Shown one piece after another: positions 1 through 6,045 of a stretch of DNA of 7,400 bases. Where the stretch lies: the NCBI GenBank assembly GCA_947488485.1, contig CANKZO010000109.1, positions 1 through 7,400 on the forward strand, written 5' to 3'. Numbering within the stretch: position 1 is the first letter of the stretch; every line of letters starts with the position of its first letter. Source of the stretch: Opitutia bacterium. Lineage in GTDB: Bacteria; Verrucomicrobiota; Verrucomicrobiae; Opitutales; UBA953. The notes under the pieces were generated by a model. The model ran no database searches. It was not told where the DNA came from and worked only from the letters and a program-made list of their open reading frames with translations. A program made the position numbers and the translations under genes.

Positions 1-1049
1 GGATTGCTCCGGCGGGCCCGAATCTCGACGCGTTTGAACAAGATTTCGCCATGCTCGTCGGCTCGAAACATGCCGTTGCCGTATCCTCGGGCACCGCGGC
101 CCTGCATCTTGCGCTGCGCCTCGCCGGCGTCGGTCCGGGTGACGAAGTCCTGTGCTCGTCGCTGACCTTCGTCGCTTCCGCCGCGCCCATCACCTATCTC
201 GGCGCCAAGCCCGTCTTCATCGATTCGGAAGAACGCAGCTGGAACATGGATCCCGCGCTCGCCTGTGCCGTCATCGAACAGAAAGCCAAGGCCGGTAAAG
301 CGCCCAAGGCCCTCGTCCTCGTGCACCTGTACGGCCAGTCGGCCGATATCACTCCCATCAAGGCCTGTTGCGATAAGCACGGCGTGAAACTTATTGAAGA
401 TGCTGCCGAAGCCCTCGGTGCCACTTATGGAGAGGCCTCGCCTGGCTCGTTCGGCCTGGCCGGCATCCATTCCTTTAACGGTAACAAGATTATCACCACC
501 GGTGGTGGCGGCATGCTCGTCACCGATGACGCGGAATTGGCCAAGCGAGCGCGCTTCCTCGCCACCCAGGCGCGCGATGCCGCTCCGCATTACGAACATT
601 CGACCATCGGCTATAACTACCGCCTCAGCAATATCTCGGCCAGCATCGGACTCGGCCAGCTCACGCGCCTGTCCGGCAAGGTCTCGCGCCGTCGTGGGCA
701 CTTCAGAGCCTACGCCGAAGCCTTCAAGGGTCTCCCCGGCGTGACCATGCAGCCCGAAGCCGCCTGGGGACAGTCAACCCGCTGGCTCACCTGCCTGACC
801 ATCGATCCCGCGATTGCTGGTGTCACGCGCGAGCAGGTCCGCCTCGCGCTCGAAGCCGAGAACATCGAAGCCCGTCCTGTCTGGAAGCCCATGCACCTCC
901 AGCCCGTGTTCGCCTCCGCCGAAATGCATGGCGGAAAAGTCAGTGCTCGACTCTTCGACCAAGGCCTCTGCCTTCCCTCCGGCGCCGGCCTGAGCGAAGA
1001 AGATCGTAGCCGCGTGATCGACTGCGTGAAGAAGGCTTTCAAAAGGTAG
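1..1049 (+). CDS. DegT/DnrJ/EryC1/StrS-family sugar aminotransferase, PglE/EpsN-like (5' partial)
   Basis: A PLP-dependent enzyme that probably converts a UDP-4-keto-6-deoxy-HexNAc to the 4-amino sugar in the cytoplasm. The reading frame is open from base 3 and starts with IAPAGPNLDAFEQDF, the usual lead-in of this family, so the ATG at 51 is internal and roughly 25 N-terminal residues lie upstream; 348 residues are visible. Family marks in order: SSGTAALHLAL (cofactor phosphate region), HLYGQ, IEDAAEALG (Asp at 399-401 expected to contact the PLP ring nitrogen), and SFNGNKIITTGGGG with the Schiff-base lysine at 486-488. Then come QARDAAPHYEH, GYNYRLSN, ARPVWKPMHLQPVF and CLPSG. The NGNKIITT, HYEH and RPVWKPMH set resembles, from memory, Campylobacter PglE (UDP-N-acetylbacillosamine pathway) and Bacillus EpsN more than WecE or ArnB. 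The exact substrate (GlcNAc-derived, or GDP-perosamine) is not fixed by sequence alone. It ends with TAG one base before a strong hairpin. Confidence 0.93.
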   Translation, partial: IAPAGPNLDAFEQDFAMLVGSKHAVAVSSGTAALHLALRLAGVGPGDEVLCSSLTFVASAAPITYLGAKPVFIDSEERSWNMDPALACAVIEQKAKAGKAPKALVLVHLYGQSADITPIKACCDKHGVKLIEDAAEALGATYGEASPGSFGLAGIHSFNGNKIITTGGGGMLVTDDAELAKRARFLATQARDAAPHYEHSTIGYNYRLSNISASIGLGQLTRLSGKVSRRRGHFRAYAEAFKGLPGVTMQPEAAWGQSTRWLTCLTIDPAIAGVTREQVRLALEAENIEARPVWKPMHLQPVFASAEMHGGKVSARLFDQGLCLPSGAGLSEEDRSRVIDCVKKAFKR

Positions 1050-1050
1050 G

Positions 1051-1069
1051 GTCAGCACTGCGTGCTGAC
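1051..1069. other. Perfect 8-bp hairpin just after the aminotransferase stop
   Basis: GTCAGCAC-TGC-GTGCTGAC is a perfect inverted repeat with a 3-base loop, starting one base after the TAG stop. It is followed by TTAGG and not by a T-run, so it is not a classical intrinsic terminator. It could protect the transcript's 3' end, pause polymerase, or be one arm of the larger repeat structure that follows. The structure is seen directly; the role is inferred. Confidence 0.6.
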
Positions 1070-1131
1070 TTAGGTGCCTTGGGTAGGGTCGAGCATCCCT
1101 GCACGACCGCGGCCGACCAAGGATAGTCAGC
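1064..1131. repeat. Nested inverted repeats in the aminotransferase-GT4 gap
   Basis: Three sets of complementary arms are nested. GCTGACT (1064-1070) pairs with AGTCAGC (1125-1131). CCTTGG (1077-1082) pairs with CCAAGG (1117-1122). The 9-base arms 1087-1095 and 1100-1108 pair around loop TCCC with one A-A mismatch (1092/1103). The outer left arm is also the right arm of the hairpin at 1051-1069, so the two folds exclude each other. It resembles a REP- or MITE-like palindromic element or an attenuator-like leader. No reading frame here looks like protein. The pairing is direct observation; the function is unknown. Confidence 0.5.
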
Positions 1132-1162
1132 CCTCCCCCAACCCCTGTTCTTACCCCTCATC

Positions 1163-1213
1163 TCACCTTTGCACTTTTGCACAGGAGCTCCGCTCCGATT
1201 TGCACCCTTGCAC
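1163..1213 (+). repeat. TTTGCAC-box/hairpin intergenic repeat, copy 1
   Basis: After TCAC come two boxes, TTTGCAC (1168-1174) and TTTGCAC (1176-1182). Then comes the hairpin GGAGC-TCC-GCTCC (1184-1196), followed by TTTGCAC (1199-1205) and CTTGCAC (1207-1213). Box starts are spaced 8, 23 and 8. Copy 2 at 2450-2499 matches in 44 of 51 aligned columns. The hairpin stem is identical while two of three loop bases differ. Both copies are followed by a pyrimidine-rich stretch beginning GCCT(T)CTA. The copy ends 19 bases before the likely start of the first GT4 gene. Confidence 0.8.
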
Positions 1214-1232
1214 TGCCTCTAATTTCCCTCCC

Positions 1233-2441
1233 TTGCCCCCCTCCGCCGTCATCGTCTTCGCCGGTCCTCGTGACCGTTATCAGTCCGCCCTGGCCTTGCA
1301 GGAGAATCTTGCCTTGGAGGCCCTGGTCACCGAGGCGTATTTCTCAAAATTCTGGGCGGAGACTGGGCTGTGCGGGAAGAACTTCCATCGCTTCGCCAAG
1401 GTCCGGCATCACGCCGACATTCCCGCCACGAAAGCCGTCCGCTCGTATGGCGCCTTCGTGCAGACCCTTCAGGCGCGTTTCAATCGCCGGAAAGATTCGC
1501 CCCACTTCGCCATCGCTGACCGGCTGCTCAGCGAAAAAGCTGGCCAGGTCGCCTTGGCGCGCCGCGCCCCGCTCATCGCCTATAGTTATTACGCCGACGC
1601 GGCTTTCCGGATGATGGAGGGCTCTGGCCTGCCCCGGGTGCTTTTCCAGGTTCACCCTAACGGAAAGTACCTAAGGGAACTCTTTCAGAAAGAGATCGAG
1701 AAAGTCCCTGAAGCGAAGGCCTCACTCATGGAGGAGACCGAGATGTCCCCGCTCTTCGCACACAATGACGAGACCTATGCGATGGCCGACGCCGTGATCT
1801 GCGCCAGCTCGTTCACGAAGCACTCCTTGGCCGTCGCTGGCTCCAGGGCGCCGGCTCATGTCGTCGGCTATGGCGTCGACCTCGACCTGTTCTCCGCCCG
1901 GACCGTCGCGCCCTCGGCCCAGCCGCTCACCGTCGGCTTCGTCGGCGCGCTCTCCCAGCGTAAAGGCGCCCGCTATCTCCTCGGGGCCATGGCCGCGCTC
2001 CCCAAAGGTGCCGCTAAGCTCATCCTCTACACCCGCACATCCGTCGATCGAGACCTCATCCGAGGATTCGAGTCCGTCGACGTCGAGATCCGCGGCGGAC
2101 TGTCCGACGCCGAACTCGCCGCGGACCTGAAACGTTGCGACCTCGTCGTATTGCCTTCCATCGCAGAAGGCTTCGGCCTCGTCATCCTCGAGGCCATGGC
2201 CTGCGGCGTGCCGGTGCTTTGCACGACCAGCACCGGTGGGGCTGACTTTATCACGCACCGTCAGAACGGCCTGCTCATTGCGCCGGGCAGCACCGAGGCC
2301 ATCCAGCGTGAACTCGACTGGTCGCTGACCCACCGCGACGAACTCTTCCAAATCGGCCAAGCCGCCCGCGTCGAAGCCGAAAAGTACACCTGGGCCGCCT
2401 ACCGCCGCAACTTCTTCGCCGCTTACGTAGCCTCGACCTAG
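1233..2441 (+). CDS. GT4-family glycosyltransferase (GT-B fold), first of the locus
   Basis: It probably transfers a sugar from a nucleotide donor to the lipid-linked oligosaccharide at the cytoplasmic membrane face. The protein is 402 residues from the proposed TTG at 1233, a usual GT4 length. The frame stays open back to 1074, but that stretch would translate the intergenic repeat and is proline- and cysteine-rich, whereas the first beta-strand (AVIVFAGPRDRYQ) begins 4 codons after this TTG. The N-terminal acceptor domain covers about residues 1-220. The C-terminal donor domain begins near FVGALSQRKG (Lys244) and contains the EX7E motif, Glu312 and Glu320, in PSIAEGFGLVILEAMACGVPV. The retaining mechanism follows from the family; donor and acceptor cannot be read from the sequence. 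Codons end mainly in C or G, like the aminotransferase gene. It is bracketed by the two TTTGCAC repeats. There is no Shine-Dalgarno sequence before the TTG, so the start is less certain than the gene. Confidence 0.88.
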   Translation: MPPSAVIVFAGPRDRYQSALALQENLALEALVTEAYFSKFWAETGLCGKNFHRFAKVRHHADIPATKAVRSYGAFVQTLQARFNRRKDSPHFAIADRLLSEKAGQVALARRAPLIAYSYYADAAFRMMEGSGLPRVLFQVHPNGKYLRELFQKEIEKVPEAKASLMEETEMSPLFAHNDETYAMADAVICASSFTKHSLAVAGSRAPAHVVGYGVDLDLFSARTVAPSAQPLTVGFVGALSQRKGARYLLGAMAALPKGAAKLILYTRTSVDRDLIRGFESVDVEIRGGLSDAELAADLKRCDLVVLPSIAEGFGLVILEAMACGVPVLCTTSTGGADFITHRQNGLLIAPGSTEAIQRELDWSLTHRDELFQIGQAARVEAEKYTWAAYRRNFFAAYVAST

Positions 2442-2449
2442 GCTTAATT

Positions 2450-2499
2450 TCACTTTTGCACCTTTGCACAGGAGCATCGCTCCGGTTGCACCTTTGCAC
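2450..2499 (+). repeat. TTTGCAC-box/hairpin intergenic repeat, copy 2
   Basis: Same architecture and orientation as the copy at 1163-1213. TCAC is followed by TTTGCAC (2455-2461), TTTGCAC (2463-2469), hairpin GGAGC-ATC-GCTCC (2471-2483), GTTGCAC (2485-2491) and TTTGCAC (2493-2499). Box starts are spaced 8, 22 and 8. It begins 8 bases after the GT4 stop and ends 56 bases before the flippase ATG. No third copy is visible in the window. Confidence 0.8.
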
Positions 2500-2524
2500 G
2501 CCTTCTAGCCTCCTCTTGTCCTCC

Positions 2525-2537
2525 GGCCCTCAGGGCC
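2525..2537. other. Small GC hairpin upstream of the flippase gene
   Basis: GGCCC-TCA-GGGCC is a perfect 5-bp stem with a 3-base loop in the pyrimidine-rich leader, 18 bases before the flippase ATG. It may affect initiation or may be chance in GC-rich DNA. The remainder of the 2500-2555 segment shows no gene, promoter or ribosome-binding site I can support. Confidence 0.35.
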
Positions 2538-2555
2538 TCCTATCCTCGAAATACA

Positions 2556-3983
2556 ATGTCCTTCGCCCGCATCTTCCGCACCAGTGCTCTCATGGGCGGA
2601 GCTCAGGTCGTCGTCTTGGCGGCGGCGTTCATACGCGCTAAGGTCATCGCTCTTACCCTCGGCGCCGCAGGCGTGGGGCTAATTGGTTTCTTTAACGCCT
2701 TCAGCGGCAATATCTCTTCTTTTGCCGGGTGGGGATTAGGCACTTCGGGTGTTAGGGTTATTGCTGGGGCGGCCGAAGCAGATAGGCACGCTAAGATCGC
2801 GGCCGTCCGGCGTCTAGGATGGCGCTTAAGTGCTCTGGGACTAGCGGTTGGCCTACTACTTTTCTGGCCAGTCACTTGGGCAACTTTTTCATCCAGCCTT
2901 TATGCGACCGAGATGGGCATCGCGGCCCTAGCCGTGCCCTGCGTGATTGCCTCGTCGGCTTGGTCGGCAATCCTTCAAGCCTCCGGCAAGATTTCCTCGC
3001 TGGCCAAGGTGCAAATTTTCGGTGCACTTACTGGCCTGCTGGTGGGGTTGCCAGCGATTTATATCTGGGGCACAATCGGAATCGCGCTCAGCATCTTTTT
3101 CGCCGCCGTCGTCCCGGCTTTTGTACTTTGGCGCGCGGCGCGAGCCGCCTGCCCTTCAGTGTGCGGAGTACAGGTCGAGCAAGCTGATATTCAATACCTC
3201 GTTCAACTAGGCGGAGCGCTCATGGTAGTCGGCTGGCTTGGGCAACTCTCCTCCCTGCTCGTTAGGGGGGCTATTGTCACACAGGAGGGACTCGCCGGTG
3301 CAGGTTACTACCAAGCCGCCTATGCGATTTCAGGGAGCCTGCCGGGCTTCGTCTTCGCAGCGATGGGGGCCGATTTTTTCCCGAGAGTCGCCGCCGCAAA
3401 GGACGAGGCGGACGCGCGTGGAATCACCGAGACGCAAATTCAAGCCGGCCTGCTATTGGGAGCTCCTTTGGTCATGGCGTTACTGGCACTTGGGAAGCTG
3501 AGCCTGCATCTGCTGTACGACAGTAGCTTCGATGCCGCCTTGCCTCTGCTTAACTGGATGGCTTGGGGCGTCTTTATACGCCTTATGACTTGGCCGCTGG
3601 GCTTCTGGCTCCTTGCCCGAGGTGCGACCGGGACAGTTATCTTACTCGAAGCAATCGGCGCCTTAATTGGGGCCATGTTGCCCATTTTTTTAATTAGCCA
3701 CTTCGGACTGATCTCCGCCGCGATCGCCTTCACCATCTCATCTGCCGTTTACGGAGTCGCCGTCGCCGTTGTCTTCAGGGTGAGGTCGGCCGGGTGGTTC
3801 GGCCGAGAGTTGCATGTCTCGGCGTTCGCACTGGCAGGTATATTGGCGGCGGGCCAGTGGTGGGCCGCCGGGCAGCTGAACGAATATGCAGGATGTGTGC
3901 CTGTCGCTCTCGTCGCGGTTGCATGCGCTTGGGCATATCGACTTCAGGTTCGTCAAGCCGCTTCAAGGAGCACCAATCTATGA
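2556..3983 (+). CDS. wzx: Wzx-type O-antigen/polysaccharide flippase (PST/MOP family membrane protein)
   Basis: This inner-membrane transporter is expected to flip the undecaprenyl-pyrophosphate-linked oligosaccharide from the cytoplasmic to the periplasmic side. At 475 residues it is slightly longer than common Wzx proteins (about 400-450). It has about 11-12 hydrophobic segments, for example near residues 12-35, 90-108, 120-140, 152-192, 215-235, 297-318, 330-353, 358-380, 383-407, 420-440 and 446-462. Short basic or acidic loops lie between them (residues 75-90 and 280-292). Recognition rests on the N-terminal FRTSALMGGAQ segment and on GAGYYQAAYAISG followed by GADFFPRV (about residues 248-278), which resembles PST-family flippases. 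No catalytic residues are expected. The ATG at 2556 fits the usual N-terminus but lacks a Shine-Dalgarno sequence. Codons use more A/T endings than the two genes upstream, as in AT-richer patches near 3661-3720 (29 of 60 bases G or C). Confidence 0.9.
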   Translation: MSFARIFRTSALMGGAQVVVLAAAFIRAKVIALTLGAAGVGLIGFFNAFSGNISSFAGWGLGTSGVRVIAGAAEADRHAKIAAVRRLGWRLSALGLAVGLLLFWPVTWATFSSSLYATEMGIAALAVPCVIASSAWSAILQASGKISSLAKVQIFGALTGLLVGLPAIYIWGTIGIALSIFFAAVVPAFVLWRAARAACPSVCGVQVEQADIQYLVQLGGALMVVGWLGQLSSLLVRGAIVTQEGLAGAGYYQAAYAISGSLPGFVFAAMGADFFPRVAAAKDEADARGITETQIQAGLLLGAPLVMALLALGKLSLHLLYDSSFDAALPLLNWMAWGVFIRLMTWPLGFWLLARGATGTVILLEAIGALIGAMLPIFLISHFGLISAAIAFTISSAVYGVAVAVVFRVRSAGWFGRELHVSAFALAGILAAGQWWAAGQLNEYAGCVPVALVAVACAWAYRLQVRQAASRSTNL

Positions 3984-3996
3984 CCTCAGGTCATAG
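3978..3996. other. Perfect 8-bp hairpin overlapping the flippase stop
   Basis: CTATGACC-TCA-GGTCATAG is a perfect inverted repeat with a 3-base loop that contains the flippase TGA stop (3981-3983) within its left arm. It is followed by GGAAATAAG, not by a T-run. Its stem length, loop size and position at a stop match the hairpin at 1051-1069, although the sequences differ. It may act as an mRNA 3'-end stabiliser or a weak terminator; this role is inferred. Confidence 0.55.
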
Positions 3997-4035
3997 GGAA
4001 ATAAGCGCGTCAAGCCTGGGAAAATCACTTAATCA

Positions 4036-5022
4036 ATGAGACGCTGGATACGTAGCCTACCTATCTTCCCCCAGCCGGACCGGCCCTGGCTCCGTCCTTC
4101 TCCGTTATGGAGCGTGACAAGCCGTTATCTGGAGGCCGACCGCATTCACCGGATTCAGGGAGGCCTTGGGAATCAGATGTTTCAGTATGCCTATGCCTGG
4201 GCTCTCCACTACGCCTTCCCCGCGCGAGTAAGGATTGATCTTTCCAGCTATCAGGGAGGCCGTCCGGATCGGCCATACTTGCTCGAGGACGTGTTCGAGA
4301 TGCCCGACCGCTTCGCTCACGTGCCGCCAGCGAAGATGAAACGATGCGTCCGCTTGCGACTAGACCAATTTGATCGCAGCGAAGAAACCACAGTCAAATT
4401 CAAGGCGATCTTCCTTGAGAACGATTTACGGGGGTTTGTCTCCGGCTACTTTCCCTCCTTCAAGTATATGAAAACCGTTGAGGCGAAGGTCCGGCGCAAT
4501 TTCCGCTACAAGCAGCCATTGCCTACCGACTCCGGTCGCTGGGCCGATCTTATCGCTGGAAGTGATTCTGTTGCCCTTCATGTGCGGCGCGGAGATTATT
4601 TGAGGCCTGAAAATAAGGAGGAATTCTCTGGTATCTGCACCAAGGAATATTATCAGGCGGCCAGGGAGGTTATCCGTCGTCTGCGTCCAGCGGCTCGATT
4701 CTTCATCTTCTCCGACGACCCTGGATGGTGCCGTGACGATTTCGCCGAGTCCGGGGATGTGATCGTCTCGACGGTAGACGGCACGCCCGACTGGGTCGAC
4801 ATGGCCCTGATGTCCCGCTGTGAGCACGCGATCACCGCCAACAGCAGCTTCAGCCTATGGGCACGTTGGCTCGGAGGCACTGGCGGTCGGCATATAAGCA
4901 TCGCGCCGGCCCGCTTCTTTAACGCGGGGGCATTTGGTTCCTCTCCGCATGGCATGATTCCTCCTGAATTTATCCGCATAGATGAAACTGGAGAAGTGCG
5001 TAATGATATCGACCCCTCCTAG
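4036..5022 (+). CDS. GT11-family alpha-1,2-fucosyltransferase-like glycosyltransferase
   Basis: It probably adds fucose from GDP-fucose in alpha-1,2 linkage to the growing glycan in the cytoplasm. With numbering from ATG 4036 (328 residues), the GT11 marks are GGLGNQMFQYAYA (residues 42-54), HVRRGDY (182-188, the HxRRGD donor-binding motif), FIFSDD (223-228) and ITANSSFSLWARWLGG (266-281). The C-terminal IPPEFIRI segment also fits. GT11 proteins usually start only a few residues before GGLGNQ; here about 35 Pro/Arg/Trp-rich residues precede it. A GTG at 4114 would give 302 residues, nearer the family norm, but its GGAG lies only one base upstream, too close to work well. The ATG at 4036 has only a weak GGGAAAA upstream. 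The family call is firm and the start is not. Linkage and acceptor are inferred from the family. The next gene follows after 3 bases. Confidence 0.88.
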   Translation: MRRWIRSLPIFPQPDRPWLRPSPLWSVTSRYLEADRIHRIQGGLGNQMFQYAYAWALHYAFPARVRIDLSSYQGGRPDRPYLLEDVFEMPDRFAHVPPAKMKRCVRLRLDQFDRSEETTVKFKAIFLENDLRGFVSGYFPSFKYMKTVEAKVRRNFRYKQPLPTDSGRWADLIAGSDSVALHVRRGDYLRPENKEEFSGICTKEYYQAAREVIRRLRPAARFFIFSDDPGWCRDDFAESGDVIVSTVDGTPDWVDMALMSRCEHAITANSSFSLWARWLGGTGGRHISIAPARFFNAGAFGSSPHGMIPPEFIRIDETGEVRNDIDPS

Positions 5023-5025
5023 GCC

Positions 5026-6045
5026 GTGAAAACCTCCATCATAGTTCTTGCCTACAAGCATGAGCGTTACGTGCTCGAGGCCTTGCGGTCGGCCGTGGGC
5101 CAGACACTCAAGGCCGATGAAATCATCGTCATCGACGACGCCTCGCCAGACGCCACGCCGAAGATAGTCGAGGCTTTCATCCGTGAGAATCCCTCCGCTC
5201 CGCTCCGACTTATCCGCAACGAGAGAAATCTTGGAGTGACTGGCAGCTTTGCGCGTGCGGTGGCGGTTGCCGCCGGCGACGTAATCTTCGGTTTGGCCGG
5301 CGACGATGTTTCAATGCCAAACCGGCTAAAAGTGGTGCACGACTATCTTTCATCTCGGCCAGCAACTTTCGCCGTAGTATCCAACGCTTTGATCATAGAT
5401 GAGACTTCAAGCCCGTCTGGAATGCTCGATAACTGCGCCGGATGTCTTACGCCAACGGCGCTGAGTGTCGCCGACCTAGCCCCTGGCGAGCATTTCTTGC
5501 GAAGCCGCAGTTCCTGCGGTGCGGCAGCCGCCTATCGCGCCGAAGTATTCCGATCATTCTCACCGCTACGCGACGGGCTTTATGCCGAAGACGATCCGGC
5601 CGCATTTCGGGCCATGCTGCTTGGAACCTGCGATTTCTTGCCCGAGCCTCTTGTGCATTGGCGCCGTCATGCGAACAATCTTAGCCACGGCACTGGCTCC
5701 AGGCGTGGTCCTGAGATGGCCGTTCACTACCGCAAGTGCGAGGCGATGGTCGATCAGATGATCGCCGATGCCGTCGAATGGAAATCCCGGCATGAGGGCA
5801 GGCTTGGGCCCGGCATTGATCATGCGGTCTCTAGCCTTCGGTTCCATAAGGCAAAGTGGGCACTCTGGGCGGCCGCTCACGAGAAAGGGCTTAGTTTCGC
5901 GGACTTCTTCTCGGCCGCTAAGGACATGGCGGAGCGTCGAACTTCGCTCTATGAATTCATGAAGGAAACGTGGCGTCCCACTGTCAGGATGTTCATGCCA
6001 TTTCCGCTGCAACGGGCCATGGCGAGTTTTCGCTCAAGACCATGA
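5026..6045 (+). CDS. GT2-family glycosyltransferase (GT-A fold)
   Basis: An inverting, metal-dependent glycosyltransferase expected to extend the lipid-linked oligosaccharide; donor and acceptor are unknown. The protein has 339 residues from GTG 5026, which lies directly before the first beta-strand (TSIIVLAYKHERYVLEAL), the normal GT2 start. Motifs: IIVIDDASPDATP (nucleotide-binding Asp37-Asp38), NLGVTGSFARAV (about residues 68-79), LAGDDVSMPNR with Asp93-Asp94 in the DXD position, YAEDDPAAF with Glu188-Asp189 as the probable catalytic-base ED motif, and HWRRHANNLS (211-220), a common GT2 tail element. The last 100 or so residues form an alpha-helical, basic C-terminal region without a convincing membrane span. 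The gap from the GT11 gene is 3 bases with no independent Shine-Dalgarno sequence. The stop overlaps the next ATG by 4 bases, so coupling is likely. Confidence 0.9.
   Translation: MKTSIIVLAYKHERYVLEALRSAVGQTLKADEIIVIDDASPDATPKIVEAFIRENPSAPLRLIRNERNLGVTGSFARAVAVAAGDVIFGLAGDDVSMPNRLKVVHDYLSSRPATFAVVSNALIIDETSSPSGMLDNCAGCLTPTALSVADLAPGEHFLRSRSSCGAAAAYRAEVFRSFSPLRDGLYAEDDPAAFRAMLLGTCDFLPEPLVHWRRHANNLSHGTGSRRGPEMAVHYRKCEAMVDQMIADAVEWKSRHEGRLGPGIDHAVSSLRFHKAKWALWAAAHEKGLSFADFFSAAKDMAERRTSLYEFMKETWRPTVRMFMPFPLQRAMASFRSRP

Noticed and set aside
1183..1202. AGGAG in the copy 1 repeat hairpin acting as a ribosome-binding site for an in-frame TTG at 1200
   Set aside because: The spacing is 12 bases, the AGGAG is locked in a stem, and the matching TTG after copy 2 is not in frame with the flippase, so the arrangement is not conserved.
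1074..1232. Upstream extension of the first GT4 reading frame
   Set aside because: The frame is open, but it would translate the hairpins and the TTTGCAC repeat into a Pro/Cys-rich leader with no family similarity. The GT-B fold begins just after the TTG at 1233.
1722..2477. Long open frame of 251 codons on the minus strand
   Set aside because: It lies fully antisense to the well-supported GT4 gene, has an Asp/Glu/Gly/Arg-rich composition typical of reversed GC-rich coding DNA, and shows no recognisable motif.
1163..2499. Integron attC sites or a CRISPR array
   Set aside because: The boxes are direct, not inverted as attC needs, and there is no integrase or GTTRRRY core. There are only two copies, 1.3 kb apart with a gene between them, so this is not a CRISPR.
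4107..4285. Alternative frame starting at ATG 4107 (frameshifted start for the GT11 gene)
   Set aside because: The frame gives no family-like sequence and soon stops, whereas the 4036 frame carries every GT11 motif without a break.
5970..6041. Upstream ATG for the second GT4 gene
   Set aside because: It would overlap the GT2 gene by 76 bases and add 24 unfamiliar residues before a textbook GT4 N-terminus. ATG 6042 gives the common 4-base overlap.
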